Source: Mycobacterium ahvazicum (GTDB taxonomy: Bacteria > Actinomycetota > Actinomycetes > Mycobacteriales > Mycobacteriaceae). From it: a stretch of DNA of 64,000 nucleotides. This document shows, in pieces, positions 7,673-16,718 of this stretch. The position numbers and the translations under genes are program-made. How positions within the stretch are numbered: the first letter of the stretch is position 1; each line of letters begins with the position of its first letter. The stretch covers positions 1,488,001 to 1,552,000 of the forward strand of contig NZ_FXEG02000003.1 in the NCBI RefSeq assembly GCF_900176255.2. Direction: 5' to 3'. The notes below the pieces were generated by a model. That model was not told where the DNA came from, made no database searches, and worked only from the letters and a program-made list of their open reading frames with translations.

Positions 7673-9331
7673 ATGTCAGAAACCGCAACCGAATTCACAG
7701 TCCCCGCAGTCGCGGACGCCGTCGCGGCCACGATCGGCGATCGCGACCTGCTGATCCAGGGCGACAAGCGATTCAGCTATGCCCAGACCATCGAGCGGTC
7801 CAACCGGCTGGCCTCCTATCTGCACTCGCGGGGCCTCGGGTGTCACACCGAGCGCTCCGGCCTGGCCGGCCACGAGGTGGGCCAGGACCTGCTCGGCCTG
7901 TACGCCTACAACGGAAACGAATTCGTCGAGTCGTTGCTCGGCGCGTTTGCGGCGCGGGTGGCCCCGTTCAACGTCAACTACCGCTACGTCAAGAGCGAGC
8001 TGCAGTATCTGTTGGCGGATTCGGGCGCTACCGCGCTGGTCTACCACGCCGCGTTCGCGCCGCGGGTGGCCGAGGTCCTGCCCGAGTTGCCGAAGCTGCG
8101 GGTGCTGATTCAGATCGCCGACGACTCGGGCAACGACTTGGTGCACGGCGCAGTCGATTACGACAGCATCATCGGTTCCAGCCCGGCCAAGCCACCGCCG
8201 GTGCGGCACTCCCCCGACGACCTCTACGTCCTGTACACCGGCGGCACCACGGGAATGCCGAAGGGCGTGCTGTGGCGCCAGCACGACATCTTCATGACGT
8301 CCTTCGGCGGCCGCAATCTGATGACCGGCGAGCCAGCCGGTTCGGTCGACGAGATCGTGGAACGGCTCACCCCCGGCCCCGGCACCAAATTGATGGTCCT
8401 GCCACCACTGATCCACGGTGCCGCACAGTGGAGCGTGATGACCGCCCTGACCACCGGACAATCCGTTGTATTCCCTTCCGTCGTCGACCATTTGGATGCC
8501 GAGGACGTAGTCCGCACGATCGAGCGGGAGCGGGTAGCGGTGGTGACGGTGGTCGGCGACGCGATGGCCCGCCCGTTGCTCGCCGCCATCCAGAAGGGAA
8601 TCGCCGACGTGTCGTCACTCGCCGTGATCGCCAACGGCGGCGCCTTGCTCACCCCATATGTCAAGCAGCGGTTGATCGAAGCGCTGCCGAACGTCATCGT
8701 CGTGGACGGCGTCGGATCCTCTGAGACCGGCGCGCAGATGCATCACATGTCGGCCTCGGGCGCGGTGTCCACCGGCACCTTCAACGCCGGCCCGGATGCA
8801 TTCGTCGCTAGCGAGGATCTGTCGTCGATCCTGCCACGGGGACATGACGGAATCGGCTGGCTGGCCCAGCGCGGCTACATTCCGTTGGGCTACAAGGGCG
8901 ATGCAGCCAAGACCGCCGCGACCTTCCCGGTCATCGACGGTGTGCGGTACGCGGTCCCGGGCGATCGGGCCCGGCACCGCGAGGACGCCAGCATCGAATT
9001 GCTGGGCCGTGATTCGGTGACGATCAACTCCGGCGGCGAAAAGATCTTCGTCGAGGAGGTCGAGACCGCGATCGCCTCGCATCCCGCGGTGGGCGACGTG
9101 GTGGTCGCGGGGCGGCCGAGTGAACGATGGGGCCAGGAGGTGGTCGCCATCGTCGCGCTGACCGACGGTGCGCACGCCGAGGCCGACGAACTGGTGACGC
9201 ACGCCGCGCAGTCGCTGGCCCGCTACAAGCTGCCCAAGGCGATCGTCTTTCGCCCCGTCATCGAGCGCAGCCCGTCGGGCAAGGCCGACTATCGCTGGGC
9301 GCGCGAGCAAGCGGGACAGGGGAATTCATGA
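7673..9331 (+). CDS. Acyl-CoA synthetase (FadD, FadD19-like group)
   Basis: A 552-residue ANL-superfamily ligase that activates a carboxylic acid to its CoA thioester through an acyl-adenylate. The P-loop YTGGTTGMPKG is at 188-198, followed by VLWRQ, a combination typical of the FadD19-like steroid/long-chain group. The A5 region reads VGSSETG, and the C-terminal catalytic lysine is Lys537 in SPSGKADYR. The ATG at 7673 has GAAGGACAA just upstream. The stop overlaps the following SDR (ATGA). A related ligase of the same subgroup is at 31749. The true substrate is unknown. Confidence 0.92.
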   Translation: MSETATEFTVPAVADAVAATIGDRDLLIQGDKRFSYAQTIERSNRLASYLHSRGLGCHTERSGLAGHEVGQDLLGLYAYNGNEFVESLLGAFAARVAPFNVNYRYVKSELQYLLADSGATALVYHAAFAPRVAEVLPELPKLRVLIQIADDSGNDLVHGAVDYDSIIGSSPAKPPPVRHSPDDLYVLYTGGTTGMPKGVLWRQHDIFMTSFGGRNLMTGEPAGSVDEIVERLTPGPGTKLMVLPPLIHGAAQWSVMTALTTGQSVVFPSVVDHLDAEDVVRTIERERVAVVTVVGDAMARPLLAAIQKGIADVSSLAVIANGGALLTPYVKQRLIEALPNVIVVDGVGSSETGAQMHHMSASGAVSTGTFNAGPDAFVASEDLSSILPRGHDGIGWLAQRGYIPLGYKGDAAKTAATFPVIDGVRYAVPGDRARHREDASIELLGRDSVTINSGGEKIFVEEVETAIASHPAVGDVVVAGRPSERWGQEVVAIVALTDGAHAEADELVTHAAQSLARYKLPKAIVFRPVIERSPSGKADYRWAREQAGQGNS

Positions 9332-10155
9332 AATATCAGGATCGGGTCGCCGTCGTCACCGGCGCCGGCTCGGGAATCGGGCGCGCCTTGACCCTCGCGC
9401 TCACCCAGGACGGGGCGCACGTCGCGGCATCCGACATCGACCAGGCGAATCTGGCCGCGACACAGGCGATGTGCAGTCCCGGTCAGGTGAGCACCTATCG
9501 GGTCGACGTCGCCGACCGCGACGCGGTGTGTGGGTACGCCGAGGACGTGCGCCGCGATCTCGGGCCCGCCTCGATGCTGTTCAACAACGCCGGCGTCGAC
9601 CTGTTCGCCAGCATCGCGGACATGTCCTGGAAGGACTTCGACTGGCTCGTCGGCATCAACATCGGTGGCGTGGTCAGCGGGACGAAGGCCTTTCTGCCGC
9701 AGCTGATCGAATCCGGCACCGCCCGGCGGCCCGCCAGGCTGGTGAACCTGTCCAGCGCCTTCGGCCTGATCGCGGTCCCCTACCAAGGTGCTTACAGCAC
9801 TTCGAAATTCGCGGTGCGGGGCTTCACCGAAGCGCTGCGCCAGGAGATGATCATGGAGCGCCATCCGGTGACCGTGCACTGCGTGCACCCGGGTGTGGTG
9901 CGCACCAACTTCGGGACCAACATGCGCACCGCGGACACCGAGGATCCCGAGCAAGCGGCGAAGTACTTTTCGCGCCTGGCGCTGACGTCGCCGGAGAAGG
10001 CCGTCCGGGCCATCCTGCGGGGTGCCGAGAAGAACCGTCCCCGCATCGTGATCGGACCCGACGGCTGGGCAATGGCGGCGATGCCGCGCCTGCTCGGTGT
10101 CCGGTACGCCGACCTGATGGCGCGGGCCGCGCGGCTGAACCCCAACGCGCGCTAG
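9328..10155 (+). CDS. Short-chain dehydrogenase/reductase
   Basis: A 275-residue classical SDR. The cofactor loop TGAGSGIG is at 11-18, followed by FNNAGV, the catalytic serine region LVNLSSAFG and the YSTSK active site. It oxidises or reduces a hydroxyl/keto group with NAD(P)(H). The C-terminal part (GAEKNRPRIVIGPDG...) resembles the large SDR group used in mycobacterial lipid metabolism. It is the last gene of the operon that starts with the Rieske oxygenase and is coupled by ATGA to the acyl-CoA ligase. Its TAG overlaps the stop of the convergent aldehyde dehydrogenase (CTAG). Confidence 0.9.
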   Translation: MKYQDRVAVVTGAGSGIGRALTLALTQDGAHVAASDIDQANLAATQAMCSPGQVSTYRVDVADRDAVCGYAEDVRRDLGPASMLFNNAGVDLFASIADMSWKDFDWLVGINIGGVVSGTKAFLPQLIESGTARRPARLVNLSSAFGLIAVPYQGAYSTSKFAVRGFTEALRQEMIMERHPVTVHCVHPGVVRTNFGTNMRTADTEDPEQAAKYFSRLALTSPEKAVRAILRGAEKNRPRIVIGPDGWAMAAMPRLLGVRYADLMARAARLNPNAR

Positions 10156-11651
10156 GCGCGCGGATCGCCCCGGAGTCGGCGGCGGGTCCGGGCCCGCGTC
10201 ACGCGCATCATGGCGTCGGCATACATGCGCATCGATTTCCCGAAGGGTGGCGCGGCGCTGCCGGTGACGCTGAACGGCAGATCGCTGCCCACGACTGACC
10301 GGTGGTGGGAGAACGCGTCGAAGCCGGCCTTGCCGTGATAGGCCCCCATCCCGCTGCGGCCCACGCCGCCGAACGGCGCGCCCGACGGAATCATCTGTGC
10401 GGCAAAGTCGTTGCGGGCCACCCCACCGCTGCGGGTGGTGCAGACGAAGGTGCGGAAGTCGGCGTCGTCGGGTCCATACCAGTAGGCCACCAGCGGCGCC
10501 GGCCGCGCGTTGATGTAGTCGATCGCATCGCCCAGGCGCGAATATCCCTTCACCACCAGGACCGGGCCGAAGATTTCTTCGGTGGCGATCTGCATGGTGT
10601 CGTCGATGTCGCGAACGATGGTCGGTGCGATCTTGCGGGAACCGCGGTCGGGCAATAGCTCGCCCTCGGGTGCAACGGTTTCCACGGTGGCACCGTGGGC
10701 ACGCGCGTCGTCGATCAGACCGACGACCCGGTCGAAGTTGGCCTCGTTGACACTCGAGCAGTAGTCGTCGTTGGCGACGATGTTCGGGAACATGTCGCGT
10801 AACGTCTCCCGTGCGGCGCCGACGAAGTTGTCGAGCTGGTCGTCGGGGACGAAGACGTAGTCGGGGCACACGCAGACCTGTCCCCCGTTGACCATGCGGC
10901 CCTGCGCGATCCGGGTGGCGGATCGGCGGATGTTGGCGGCGGGTGCGACGACGACGGGATTCTTACCGCCGAGCTCCAGCGTCACCGGAACCAGGTTTTC
11001 GGCGGCCGCCCGCTGCACCAGCGCGCCGACCGAGGGCGAACCCGTGAAGAACAGGTGGTCGAACGGCAGCGTCGAGAACATCGCGGCGACCTCGGGACCG
11101 CCGGTGACGATCTCGAGCTCGTCGGAGTCGAAGTACTTCGGCGCGGTCGCCTTCATCAACTCGGCGGTATGCGCGGTGATCTCCGACATCTTGATCATCA
11201 CGCGGTTGCCCGCCGCGAACGCGGTCGCGGCCGGCAGCACCACGAGATTGAGCGGGAAGTTCCACGGACCGATGATTCCGACCACGCCGAGCGGCGACGG
11301 CTGGACCTCGGCACGCAGCCCGACGAGTCCGGCCGCGCGCAGCAGCTTGGTGGCCCGCATCCATTGCCCAACATGGGATCTCGTGTGCTCGATCACCGAG
11401 ATCATGCCGATGACCTCGGTGAACAGCGTTGCGGCCTTGGACCGGGTGCCGAAATCGGTGGCCATGGCGTCGACGAACGCGTCGGTGTTGTCGAGCACCA
11501 GCGCCATCAACCGGTCGATCCGGTTGCGCCGTAGCGCCAGGCTGGGTGGTCCGTCGGCGATGAATGCTTGGCGCTGCCGGGCCAGGATCGCACCCAGGGC
11601 CGCCCGCTGCTGTTCGACGGTGCTGCCGGCGCGTTCCTCGAGTGTGCTCAT
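10152..11651 (-). CDS. Aldehyde dehydrogenase (coniferyl-aldehyde-dehydrogenase-like)
   Basis: A 499-residue NAD(P)-dependent aldehyde dehydrogenase. It has the IGPWNFPLNL segment, the FFTGSPSVG cofactor loop, LELGGKNPVVV with the general-base Glu, and GQVCVCPDYV with cysteines at 260 and 262, one of them the nucleophile. EEIFGPVL follows near the C-terminus. The start ATG at 11651 gives a normal family length; an ATG further upstream would run through the operator region. It is a single-gene leftward unit, divergent from the P450 and sharing with it the best copy of the TACTGTA operator. It likely oxidises an aldehyde intermediate of the same pathway. Confidence 0.92.
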   Translation of the reverse strand: MSTLEERAGSTVEQQRAALGAILARQRQAFIADGPPSLALRRNRIDRLMALVLDNTDAFVDAMATDFGTRSKAATLFTEVIGMISVIEHTRSHVGQWMRATKLLRAAGLVGLRAEVQPSPLGVVGIIGPWNFPLNLVVLPAATAFAAGNRVMIKMSEITAHTAELMKATAPKYFDSDELEIVTGGPEVAAMFSTLPFDHLFFTGSPSVGALVQRAAAENLVPVTLELGGKNPVVVAPAANIRRSATRIAQGRMVNGGQVCVCPDYVFVPDDQLDNFVGAARETLRDMFPNIVANDDYCSSVNEANFDRVVGLIDDARAHGATVETVAPEGELLPDRGSRKIAPTIVRDIDDTMQIATEEIFGPVLVVKGYSRLGDAIDYINARPAPLVAYWYGPDDADFRTFVCTTRSGGVARNDFAAQMIPSGAPFGGVGRSGMGAYHGKAGFDAFSHHRSVVGSDLPFSVTGSAAPPFGKSMRMYADAMMRVTRARTRRRLRGDPRA

Positions 11652-11680
11652 GCCAGTGCTGATCCTAAGCCCATGTTGTC

Positions 11681-11699
11681 TACTGTAATAATTACAGTA
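11681..11699. promoter_or_regulatory. TACTGTA operator 2, perfect palindrome (ALDH / P450)
   Basis: TACTGTAATAATTACAGTA is a perfect 9-bp inverted repeat around one central A. It lies midway between the divergent aldehyde dehydrogenase start (11651) and P450 start (11759). It is the most symmetrical of five related sites, and its size and symmetry suit a TetR-family dimer. Confidence 0.7.
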
Positions 11700-11758
11700 C
11701 GATCTTACGTAACGACGGCCCGTTCGTGCCGAGGCGGAAGAAGATGCTGGAGATTTAG

Positions 11759-12964
11759 GTGACGACAAACGTTCACACCGCCGGCACCGGCGAGGAAACC
11801 GTCAGTCTGCGCGACCCTTATCCGTACTTCGCTCACAAACGCCGTCAGTCCGGGGTTTTCCGCGGAACGGTCATGGATTACACCAAGACGCCCGAGTCGA
11901 TGCTGCCCAAGAACGAGTACTCCGCGGTGTCGTTCAACGCCGTCAACACGGTGTTCCGGGACGGGCGGGTGTTCAGCTCCAAGCCCTACGACAAGACGAT
12001 CGGCCTGTTCATGGGTCCCACCATCCTGGCGATGGAGGGCAAGAAGCATCGCGAACACCGCAACCTGGTGTCGGCGGCCTTCAAGTCCAGGGCGCTGGAG
12101 CAGTGGGAGCCGACGATCGTCCGGCCGATCTGCAACGCGCTGATCGACGAATTCGTCGAAACCGGCAATGCCGACCTGATCCGGAATTACACCTTCGAGT
12201 TCCCCACCCGCGTCATCGCCCGGCTGCTCGGGCTGCCCGACGAAGATCTGCCGATGTTCCGCAAGCGAGCGGTGCAGTTGATCAGCTACCACGTCAACTA
12301 CGAGAAGGCCTTCGAGGCGTCCGCGGCGCTGAAGGACTACTTCGTCGCGCAGATCGAGCAACGCAAGTCCCAGCCGACCCAAGACATCATCGGCGATCTG
12401 GTCACCGCCGAGATCGACGGCGAAAGGCTGACCGACGAGGCGATCTATTCCTTTCTGCGGCTGCTGCTGCCCGCCGGCCTGGAGACGACCTACCGGTCGT
12501 CCGGAAACCTGTTGTATCTGTTGCTCACCCATCCCGAACAGTTCGCCGCGGTGCAAGCCGATCATCAGCTGATCGGCCCGGCGATCGAGGAAGGTCTGCG
12601 TTACGAGACGCCGCTCACCACCGTGCAGCGGTTCACCACCGAGGAAACCGAGCTGGAAGGCGTGATGATTCCACAGCGCGCCGTGGTCGGTGTGTGCATC
12701 GGTTCGGCCAATCGCGACGAAACGCGCTGGGAGCGTGCCGAAGAATTCGACATCTTCCGCAAGCCCGTGCCGCACATCTCGTTCGCCGCCGGCGAGCACA
12801 CCTGCCTGGGTCTGCACCTGGCCCGGCTGGAAACTCGCGTCGCGGTCGAATGCCTGCTGCGCCGGTTGACGAACTTCACCGTGCTCACCGATGACGATCC
12901 GCACATCCACGGTCAGCCTTTCCGTTCGCCGACGGCGCTTCCCGTGACGTTCGACGCCAAGTAG
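11759..12964 (+). CDS. Cytochrome P450
   Basis: A 401-residue soluble bacterial P450. The I-helix motif AGLETT, the ExxR pair in EGLRYETP and the heme-binding loop FAAGEHTCLG with Cys349 as axial ligand are all present. It would hydroxylate a lipid or cyclic substrate using a ferredoxin/reductase pair, and none is encoded nearby. The GTG start at 11759 follows GGAG by five bases. It is the first gene of a rightward operon with a CoA-transferase, a thiolase-like protein and an amidohydrolase. The promoter carries the perfect TACTGTA palindrome. Confidence 0.95.
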   Translation: MTTNVHTAGTGEETVSLRDPYPYFAHKRRQSGVFRGTVMDYTKTPESMLPKNEYSAVSFNAVNTVFRDGRVFSSKPYDKTIGLFMGPTILAMEGKKHREHRNLVSAAFKSRALEQWEPTIVRPICNALIDEFVETGNADLIRNYTFEFPTRVIARLLGLPDEDLPMFRKRAVQLISYHVNYEKAFEASAALKDYFVAQIEQRKSQPTQDIIGDLVTAEIDGERLTDEAIYSFLRLLLPAGLETTYRSSGNLLYLLLTHPEQFAAVQADHQLIGPAIEEGLRYETPLTTVQRFTTEETELEGVMIPQRAVVGVCIGSANRDETRWERAEEFDIFRKPVPHISFAAGEHTCLGLHLARLETRVAVECLLRRLTNFTVLTDDDPHIHGQPFRSPTALPVTFDAK

Positions 12965-13010
12965 CGTCCGCGATAGGTCTTCTGACGTCGAGACGGAGTT
13001 GGTGGGAGAA

Positions 13011-14240
13011 ATGGTCAAGGTAATGCAGGGCATTCGTGTCCTCGAGGTTGCGCAGTTCACCTTCGTCCCGGCGGCGGGAGCGATTCTCGCGGACTGGGGT
13101 GCGGACGTGATCAAGGTCGAGCACCCGCTGCGGGGCGACACGCAACGTGGCTTCCTCAATATGGGAGGTATTCAGGTCAACCCCGACCGGCATCCCTTGA
13201 TGGAACATCCCAACCGCGGCAAACGCAGCGTCGGCATCGACGTCTCCACCCCGGGTGGTCAGGAAGTGATCTACGAACTGGCCAAGACCTCCGATGTGTT
13301 CCTGACCAACTACAAGCCCTCTCAGCGCCAACAGCACAAGTTCGACGTCGAGCACATCCGCGCGGTGAACCCGAACATCATCTACGCCCGGGGTTCGGCC
13401 TACGGCGACAAGGGCGCCGAGCGCAATGTCGGTGGCTACGACGGGACGGCGTTCTGGACGCGCAGCGGCATCGGTTATGCGTTGACGCCGGAGGAGCTGG
13501 GCGGCGCACTGGGACAAGGCATTCCCGCGTTCGGCGACTCCATCGGCGGCATGTTCATCGCAGGCGGCATCTCGGCGGCGCTACTGCATCGCGAGCGCAC
13601 CGGAGAGGCGGTCGAACTGGACGTCTCGCTGCTGAGCACGGCGTGGTGGGCCGCCGGCGCCAGCATGACCCAAGGCATGGAGACCGGAGAGGTGATGCGC
13701 ACGCCCATGCCGGGGTCGGCCGCTGCGATATCGGTGAATCCGTTCATGGGCAACTACGAGACCTCCGACGGCGGCACGATCAACCTGTGCATCATCAGCC
13801 CGACGGGCGTGATCCGGGACACCTTCGAACACCTCGGCATCCCCGAGGCCGCCGACGACGAACGCTTCTCCGAGGTGCTCCCGTTGATTCAGAATGCCAG
13901 CGCGGCCGCCGAGCTGATCGCGAAGGCGTTCGCCGCCAAGCCCTTTGAGTATTGGCGCCAGCACCTCAAGACGATGAAGGGTCAGTGGGCGCCGTTCCAG
14001 AGCCTGCTCGACCTGGCCAACGATGAGCAGGCCATCGCCAACGACATGATCGCCGAGGTCGAAGTCGCCGCAGGCGGGGCGCCGTTCAAGGTGGTACGCG
14101 GCCCGGTCCAGTTCAACCACGAGCCACTGGAAACCACCCGGGCGCCGCAGGCGTCCGAGCACACCGAGATCGTGCTGATGGAGATCGGCATGGACTGGGA
14201 CCGCATCGAGGAACTCAAAAACGCAGGAGCCATAGCGTGA
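13011..14240 (+). CDS. Class III CoA-transferase (CaiB/BaiF family)
   Basis: A 409-residue family III CoA-transferase that moves CoA between carboxylic acids through a glutamyl/aspartyl-type anhydride. The N-terminal GIRVLEVAQF and LADWGADVIKVEHP are diagnostic. The conserved catalytic aspartate is about Asp204 in VELDVSLLSTAWW. Start choice is uncertain: ATG 13011 lies two bases after GGGAG, with a TTG at 12999 and an ATG at 13023 as alternatives. It follows the P450 by 46 bases and precedes the thiolase-like gene, so it probably CoA-activates an oxidised product. Confidence 0.9.
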   Translation: MVKVMQGIRVLEVAQFTFVPAAGAILADWGADVIKVEHPLRGDTQRGFLNMGGIQVNPDRHPLMEHPNRGKRSVGIDVSTPGGQEVIYELAKTSDVFLTNYKPSQRQQHKFDVEHIRAVNPNIIYARGSAYGDKGAERNVGGYDGTAFWTRSGIGYALTPEELGGALGQGIPAFGDSIGGMFIAGGISAALLHRERTGEAVELDVSLLSTAWWAAGASMTQGMETGEVMRTPMPGSAAAISVNPFMGNYETSDGGTINLCIISPTGVIRDTFEHLGIPEAADDERFSEVLPLIQNASAAAELIAKAFAAKPFEYWRQHLKTMKGQWAPFQSLLDLANDEQAIANDMIAEVEVAAGGAPFKVVRGPVQFNHEPLETTRAPQASEHTEIVLMEIGMDWDRIEELKNAGAIA

Positions 14241-14291
14241 CGAATTGCGCCGGCGACGATGCAGAGCGCAGCGATGAGGAGGAGTGGCGCC

Positions 14292-15437
14292 GTGAATGAC
14301 GTGGCGATCATCGGGGTGGGCCTGCACCCGTTCGGCCGGTTCGAGGGCAAGTCGGCGATGCAGATGGGCGTGGACGCCATCCTTGCCGCGGTCGCCGACG
14401 CCGGTATCGCCTGGCAGGATGTGCAATTCGCCACCGGCGGCAGCTGGACCGTCGCCAACCCGGATGCGATCGTCGGCATGGTCGGGCTCACCGGCATCCC
14501 GTTCACCAACGTGTTCAACGCGTGCGCGACGGCGGCCAGCGCGGTCAAGGCCTGCGCCGACGGAATCCGGTTGGGCGACTATGACATCGGCATCGCGATC
14601 GGCTTGGACAAGCACCCGCGCGGGGCCTTTACCGAAGACCCGGCACTGGTGGGCATGCCGAGTTGGTATGCGGAGAACGGGCAATATCTGACCACCCAGT
14701 TCTTCGGCATGAAGGCCAACCGCTACCTGCACGACCACAACATCTCGCGGGAGACGCTGGCCAAGGTTGCGGCGAAGAACTTCCGCAATGGAGCGTTGAA
14801 CGCATGCGCGTTTCGCCGTAAGCCGATCTCCGAAGAGGACATTCTCAATTCGACGATGCTCAACTATCCGTTGACCCAATACATGTTCTGCGCACCCGAC
14901 GAAGGTGCCGCCGCGGCGGTGATGTGTCGGGCCGACATCGCGCACCGCTTCACCGCCAAGCCGGTCTATCTGAAGGCGGTGGAGGTCCGCACCCGGCGCT
15001 ACGGCGCTTACGAGGTCAACACCACGTGCGCTCCAGTCGAAGAAGACGTCGCGCCAACGGTTTACGCCGCCCGTGCCGCGTTCGAGAAGGCCGGTGTCGC
15101 GCCCGCCGACGTCGACGTGATCCAGTTGCAGGACACCGATGCCGGCGCCGAGATCATCCACATGGCCGAGTGCGGGTTCTGCGAGCACGGCGACCAGGAA
15201 AAGCTGCTGGCCGACGGCGCTACCGAGATCAGTGGCCCGATGCCGGTCAACACCGACGGCGGGCTGATCGCCAACGGCGAGCCTATCGGCGCCTCCGGGC
15301 TGCGGCAGATCCACGAAATCGTCCGCCAACTCCGCGGTGAGGCGGGCGACCGCCAGGTGCCCGGGAATCCAACGGTGGGGTTCACCCAGCTGTACGGCGC
15401 CCCCGGCACCGCCGCGGCGACCATCCTGACGACCTGA
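14292..15437 (+). CDS. Thiolase-like (SCP2/nonspecific lipid-transfer type) protein with altered active site
   Basis: A 381-residue thiolase-fold protein of the SCP-x/lipid-transfer group. Cys78 in FNACATAASAV matches the nucleophilic cysteine. The usual GHPxGATG loop instead reads GEPIGASG with Glu330 in place of His, and the C-terminal CxG loop is LYGAPGTA without cysteine. Proteins of this type include steroid side-chain aldolases and other non-thiolytic enzymes, so a retro-aldol or partner-dependent role is possible. The GTG at 14292 has AGGAGGAG about seven bases upstream. No DUF35/MaoC-like partner gene is adjacent. It lies in the P450 operon. Confidence 0.85.
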   Translation: MNDVAIIGVGLHPFGRFEGKSAMQMGVDAILAAVADAGIAWQDVQFATGGSWTVANPDAIVGMVGLTGIPFTNVFNACATAASAVKACADGIRLGDYDIGIAIGLDKHPRGAFTEDPALVGMPSWYAENGQYLTTQFFGMKANRYLHDHNISRETLAKVAAKNFRNGALNACAFRRKPISEEDILNSTMLNYPLTQYMFCAPDEGAAAAVMCRADIAHRFTAKPVYLKAVEVRTRRYGAYEVNTTCAPVEEDVAPTVYAARAAFEKAGVAPADVDVIQLQDTDAGAEIIHMAECGFCEHGDQEKLLADGATEISGPMPVNTDGGLIANGEPIGASGLRQIHEIVRQLRGEAGDRQVPGNPTVGFTQLYGAPGTAAATILTT

Positions 15438-15449
15438 CGGGACCATTCG

Positions 15450-16679
15450 ATGGCTCAGTTCACTCAGGCGCCGATTTTCGACGCCGACCAACACATGTAC
15501 GAAACCCCGGAGTCGTTGACCAAATATCTTCCGGAAAAGTACGCGCGGGCCGTGCAGTTCGCCCAGATCGGGCGCCAGACCCGAATCATCATCAACAACA
15601 AGGTGACTGACTTCATCCCGAATCCGACATTCGAACGCGTGGCCGCGCCCGGCGCGCACGAGAAGTTCTTCGCCGGCGAGAACACCGAGGGGCTCACGCT
15701 GCGCGAGATGCAGGGCCCGGCGATCGCGGCGCCGGCTGCGACGCGCAATCCCGACGACCGGATCACCGAACTCGACCGCCAGGGCGTCGTCGAGGCTCTC
15801 AACTACCCCACGCTGGCCAGCCTGGTCGAGCACTCGTCGGCCGACGATCCCGAGTTGACGCTCGCGATCATCCACGCGCTGAACCAGTGGATGCTCGAAC
15901 ACTGGACGTACAACTACCAAGACCGGGTGTTCTCCACGCCGATCATCAACCTGTCCGAGGTCGACGCCGCCCAGCGCGAACTGGAGTACCTGCTGGACAA
16001 CGGTGTTCGTGCCGCGTTGATCAAACCGGGGCCGGTGAACGGGATTCACGGCTGGCGCTCGCCGGCGCTCCCCGAGTTCGATCCCTTCTGGCGTGACGTG
16101 GAAGCCGCCGGGCTGCCGATCGTGCTGCATGCCAGCTTTCCACCGCTGGACGACTACGTCGCCAAATGGGAACCACCACACACGCAGAACTTCATGGCGC
16201 AGAGCGCCTTCCGCTGGATGACGTTGGGCCATCGCGAGATCGCGGACATGATCACCAGCTTGATCTGTCACGGCACGCTGACCCGATTCCCGAAGCTGCG
16301 CATCGCCAGCGTCGAGAACGGCAGTTCGTGGATCTTCCCGCTGTTCGGTGACTTCGAGGACCTACAAAAGAAGATGCCGCAGAATTTCCCCGAGCATCCG
16401 CACGAGGTGTTCCGGCGCAACATCTGGGTCAGCCCGTTCTGGGAGGGCTGTGTGGCCGACGTCGTCGACACCGTCGGCTGGGACCGCGTGCTATTCGGCT
16501 CGGATTACCCGCATCCCGAAGGGCTCGCCGAGCCCAAGGGGTTCTGGAAGTACGCCGACGACATGGACGAGCGGCGCACCTACGACTTCATGGGCGACAA
16601 CGCTCGCCGCTTCATGGGCCTTCCGATCACCAACCCGGATCCGAACGCCGCCAATCCACCCGCGCTGGCGAACGCCTGA
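15450..16679 (+). CDS. Amidohydrolase-2 family metal-dependent hydrolase/decarboxylase
   Basis: A 409-residue TIM-barrel protein of the amidohydrolase-2 group, which includes ACMSD-type decarboxylases, gamma-resorcylate decarboxylase and ring-opening hydrolases. Metal-site candidates are DADQHMYE at the N-terminus (the usual DxH is spaced as DxxH), IVLHASF mid-barrel, VENGSSW, and the late aspartate of GSDYPHPEG. It is last in the P450 operon, 12 bases after the thiolase-like stop. Related barrels are at 30922 and 33411. A hydrolase of a ring-cleavage or beta-diketone product would fit the context (inference). Confidence 0.85.
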   Translation: MAQFTQAPIFDADQHMYETPESLTKYLPEKYARAVQFAQIGRQTRIIINNKVTDFIPNPTFERVAAPGAHEKFFAGENTEGLTLREMQGPAIAAPAATRNPDDRITELDRQGVVEALNYPTLASLVEHSSADDPELTLAIIHALNQWMLEHWTYNYQDRVFSTPIINLSEVDAAQRELEYLLDNGVRAALIKPGPVNGIHGWRSPALPEFDPFWRDVEAAGLPIVLHASFPPLDDYVAKWEPPHTQNFMAQSAFRWMTLGHREIADMITSLICHGTLTRFPKLRIASVENGSSWIFPLFGDFEDLQKKMPQNFPEHPHEVFRRNIWVSPFWEGCVADVVDTVGWDRVLFGSDYPHPEGLAEPKGFWKYADDMDERRTYDFMGDNARRFMGLPITNPDPNAANPPALANA

Positions 16680-16718
16680 GCGTTTGCGCCACGGGACCGT
16701 CCTACTGGGGCACTTGCG

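Noticed and set aside
13581..16271. A very long open frame (896 codons) on the minus strand
   Set aside because: It lies opposite three well-supported genes (CoA-transferase, thiolase-like, amidohydrolase), its amino-acid composition is Arg/Gly/Val-rich, and it has no family motif. High-GC codon use in the real genes leaves this frame open.
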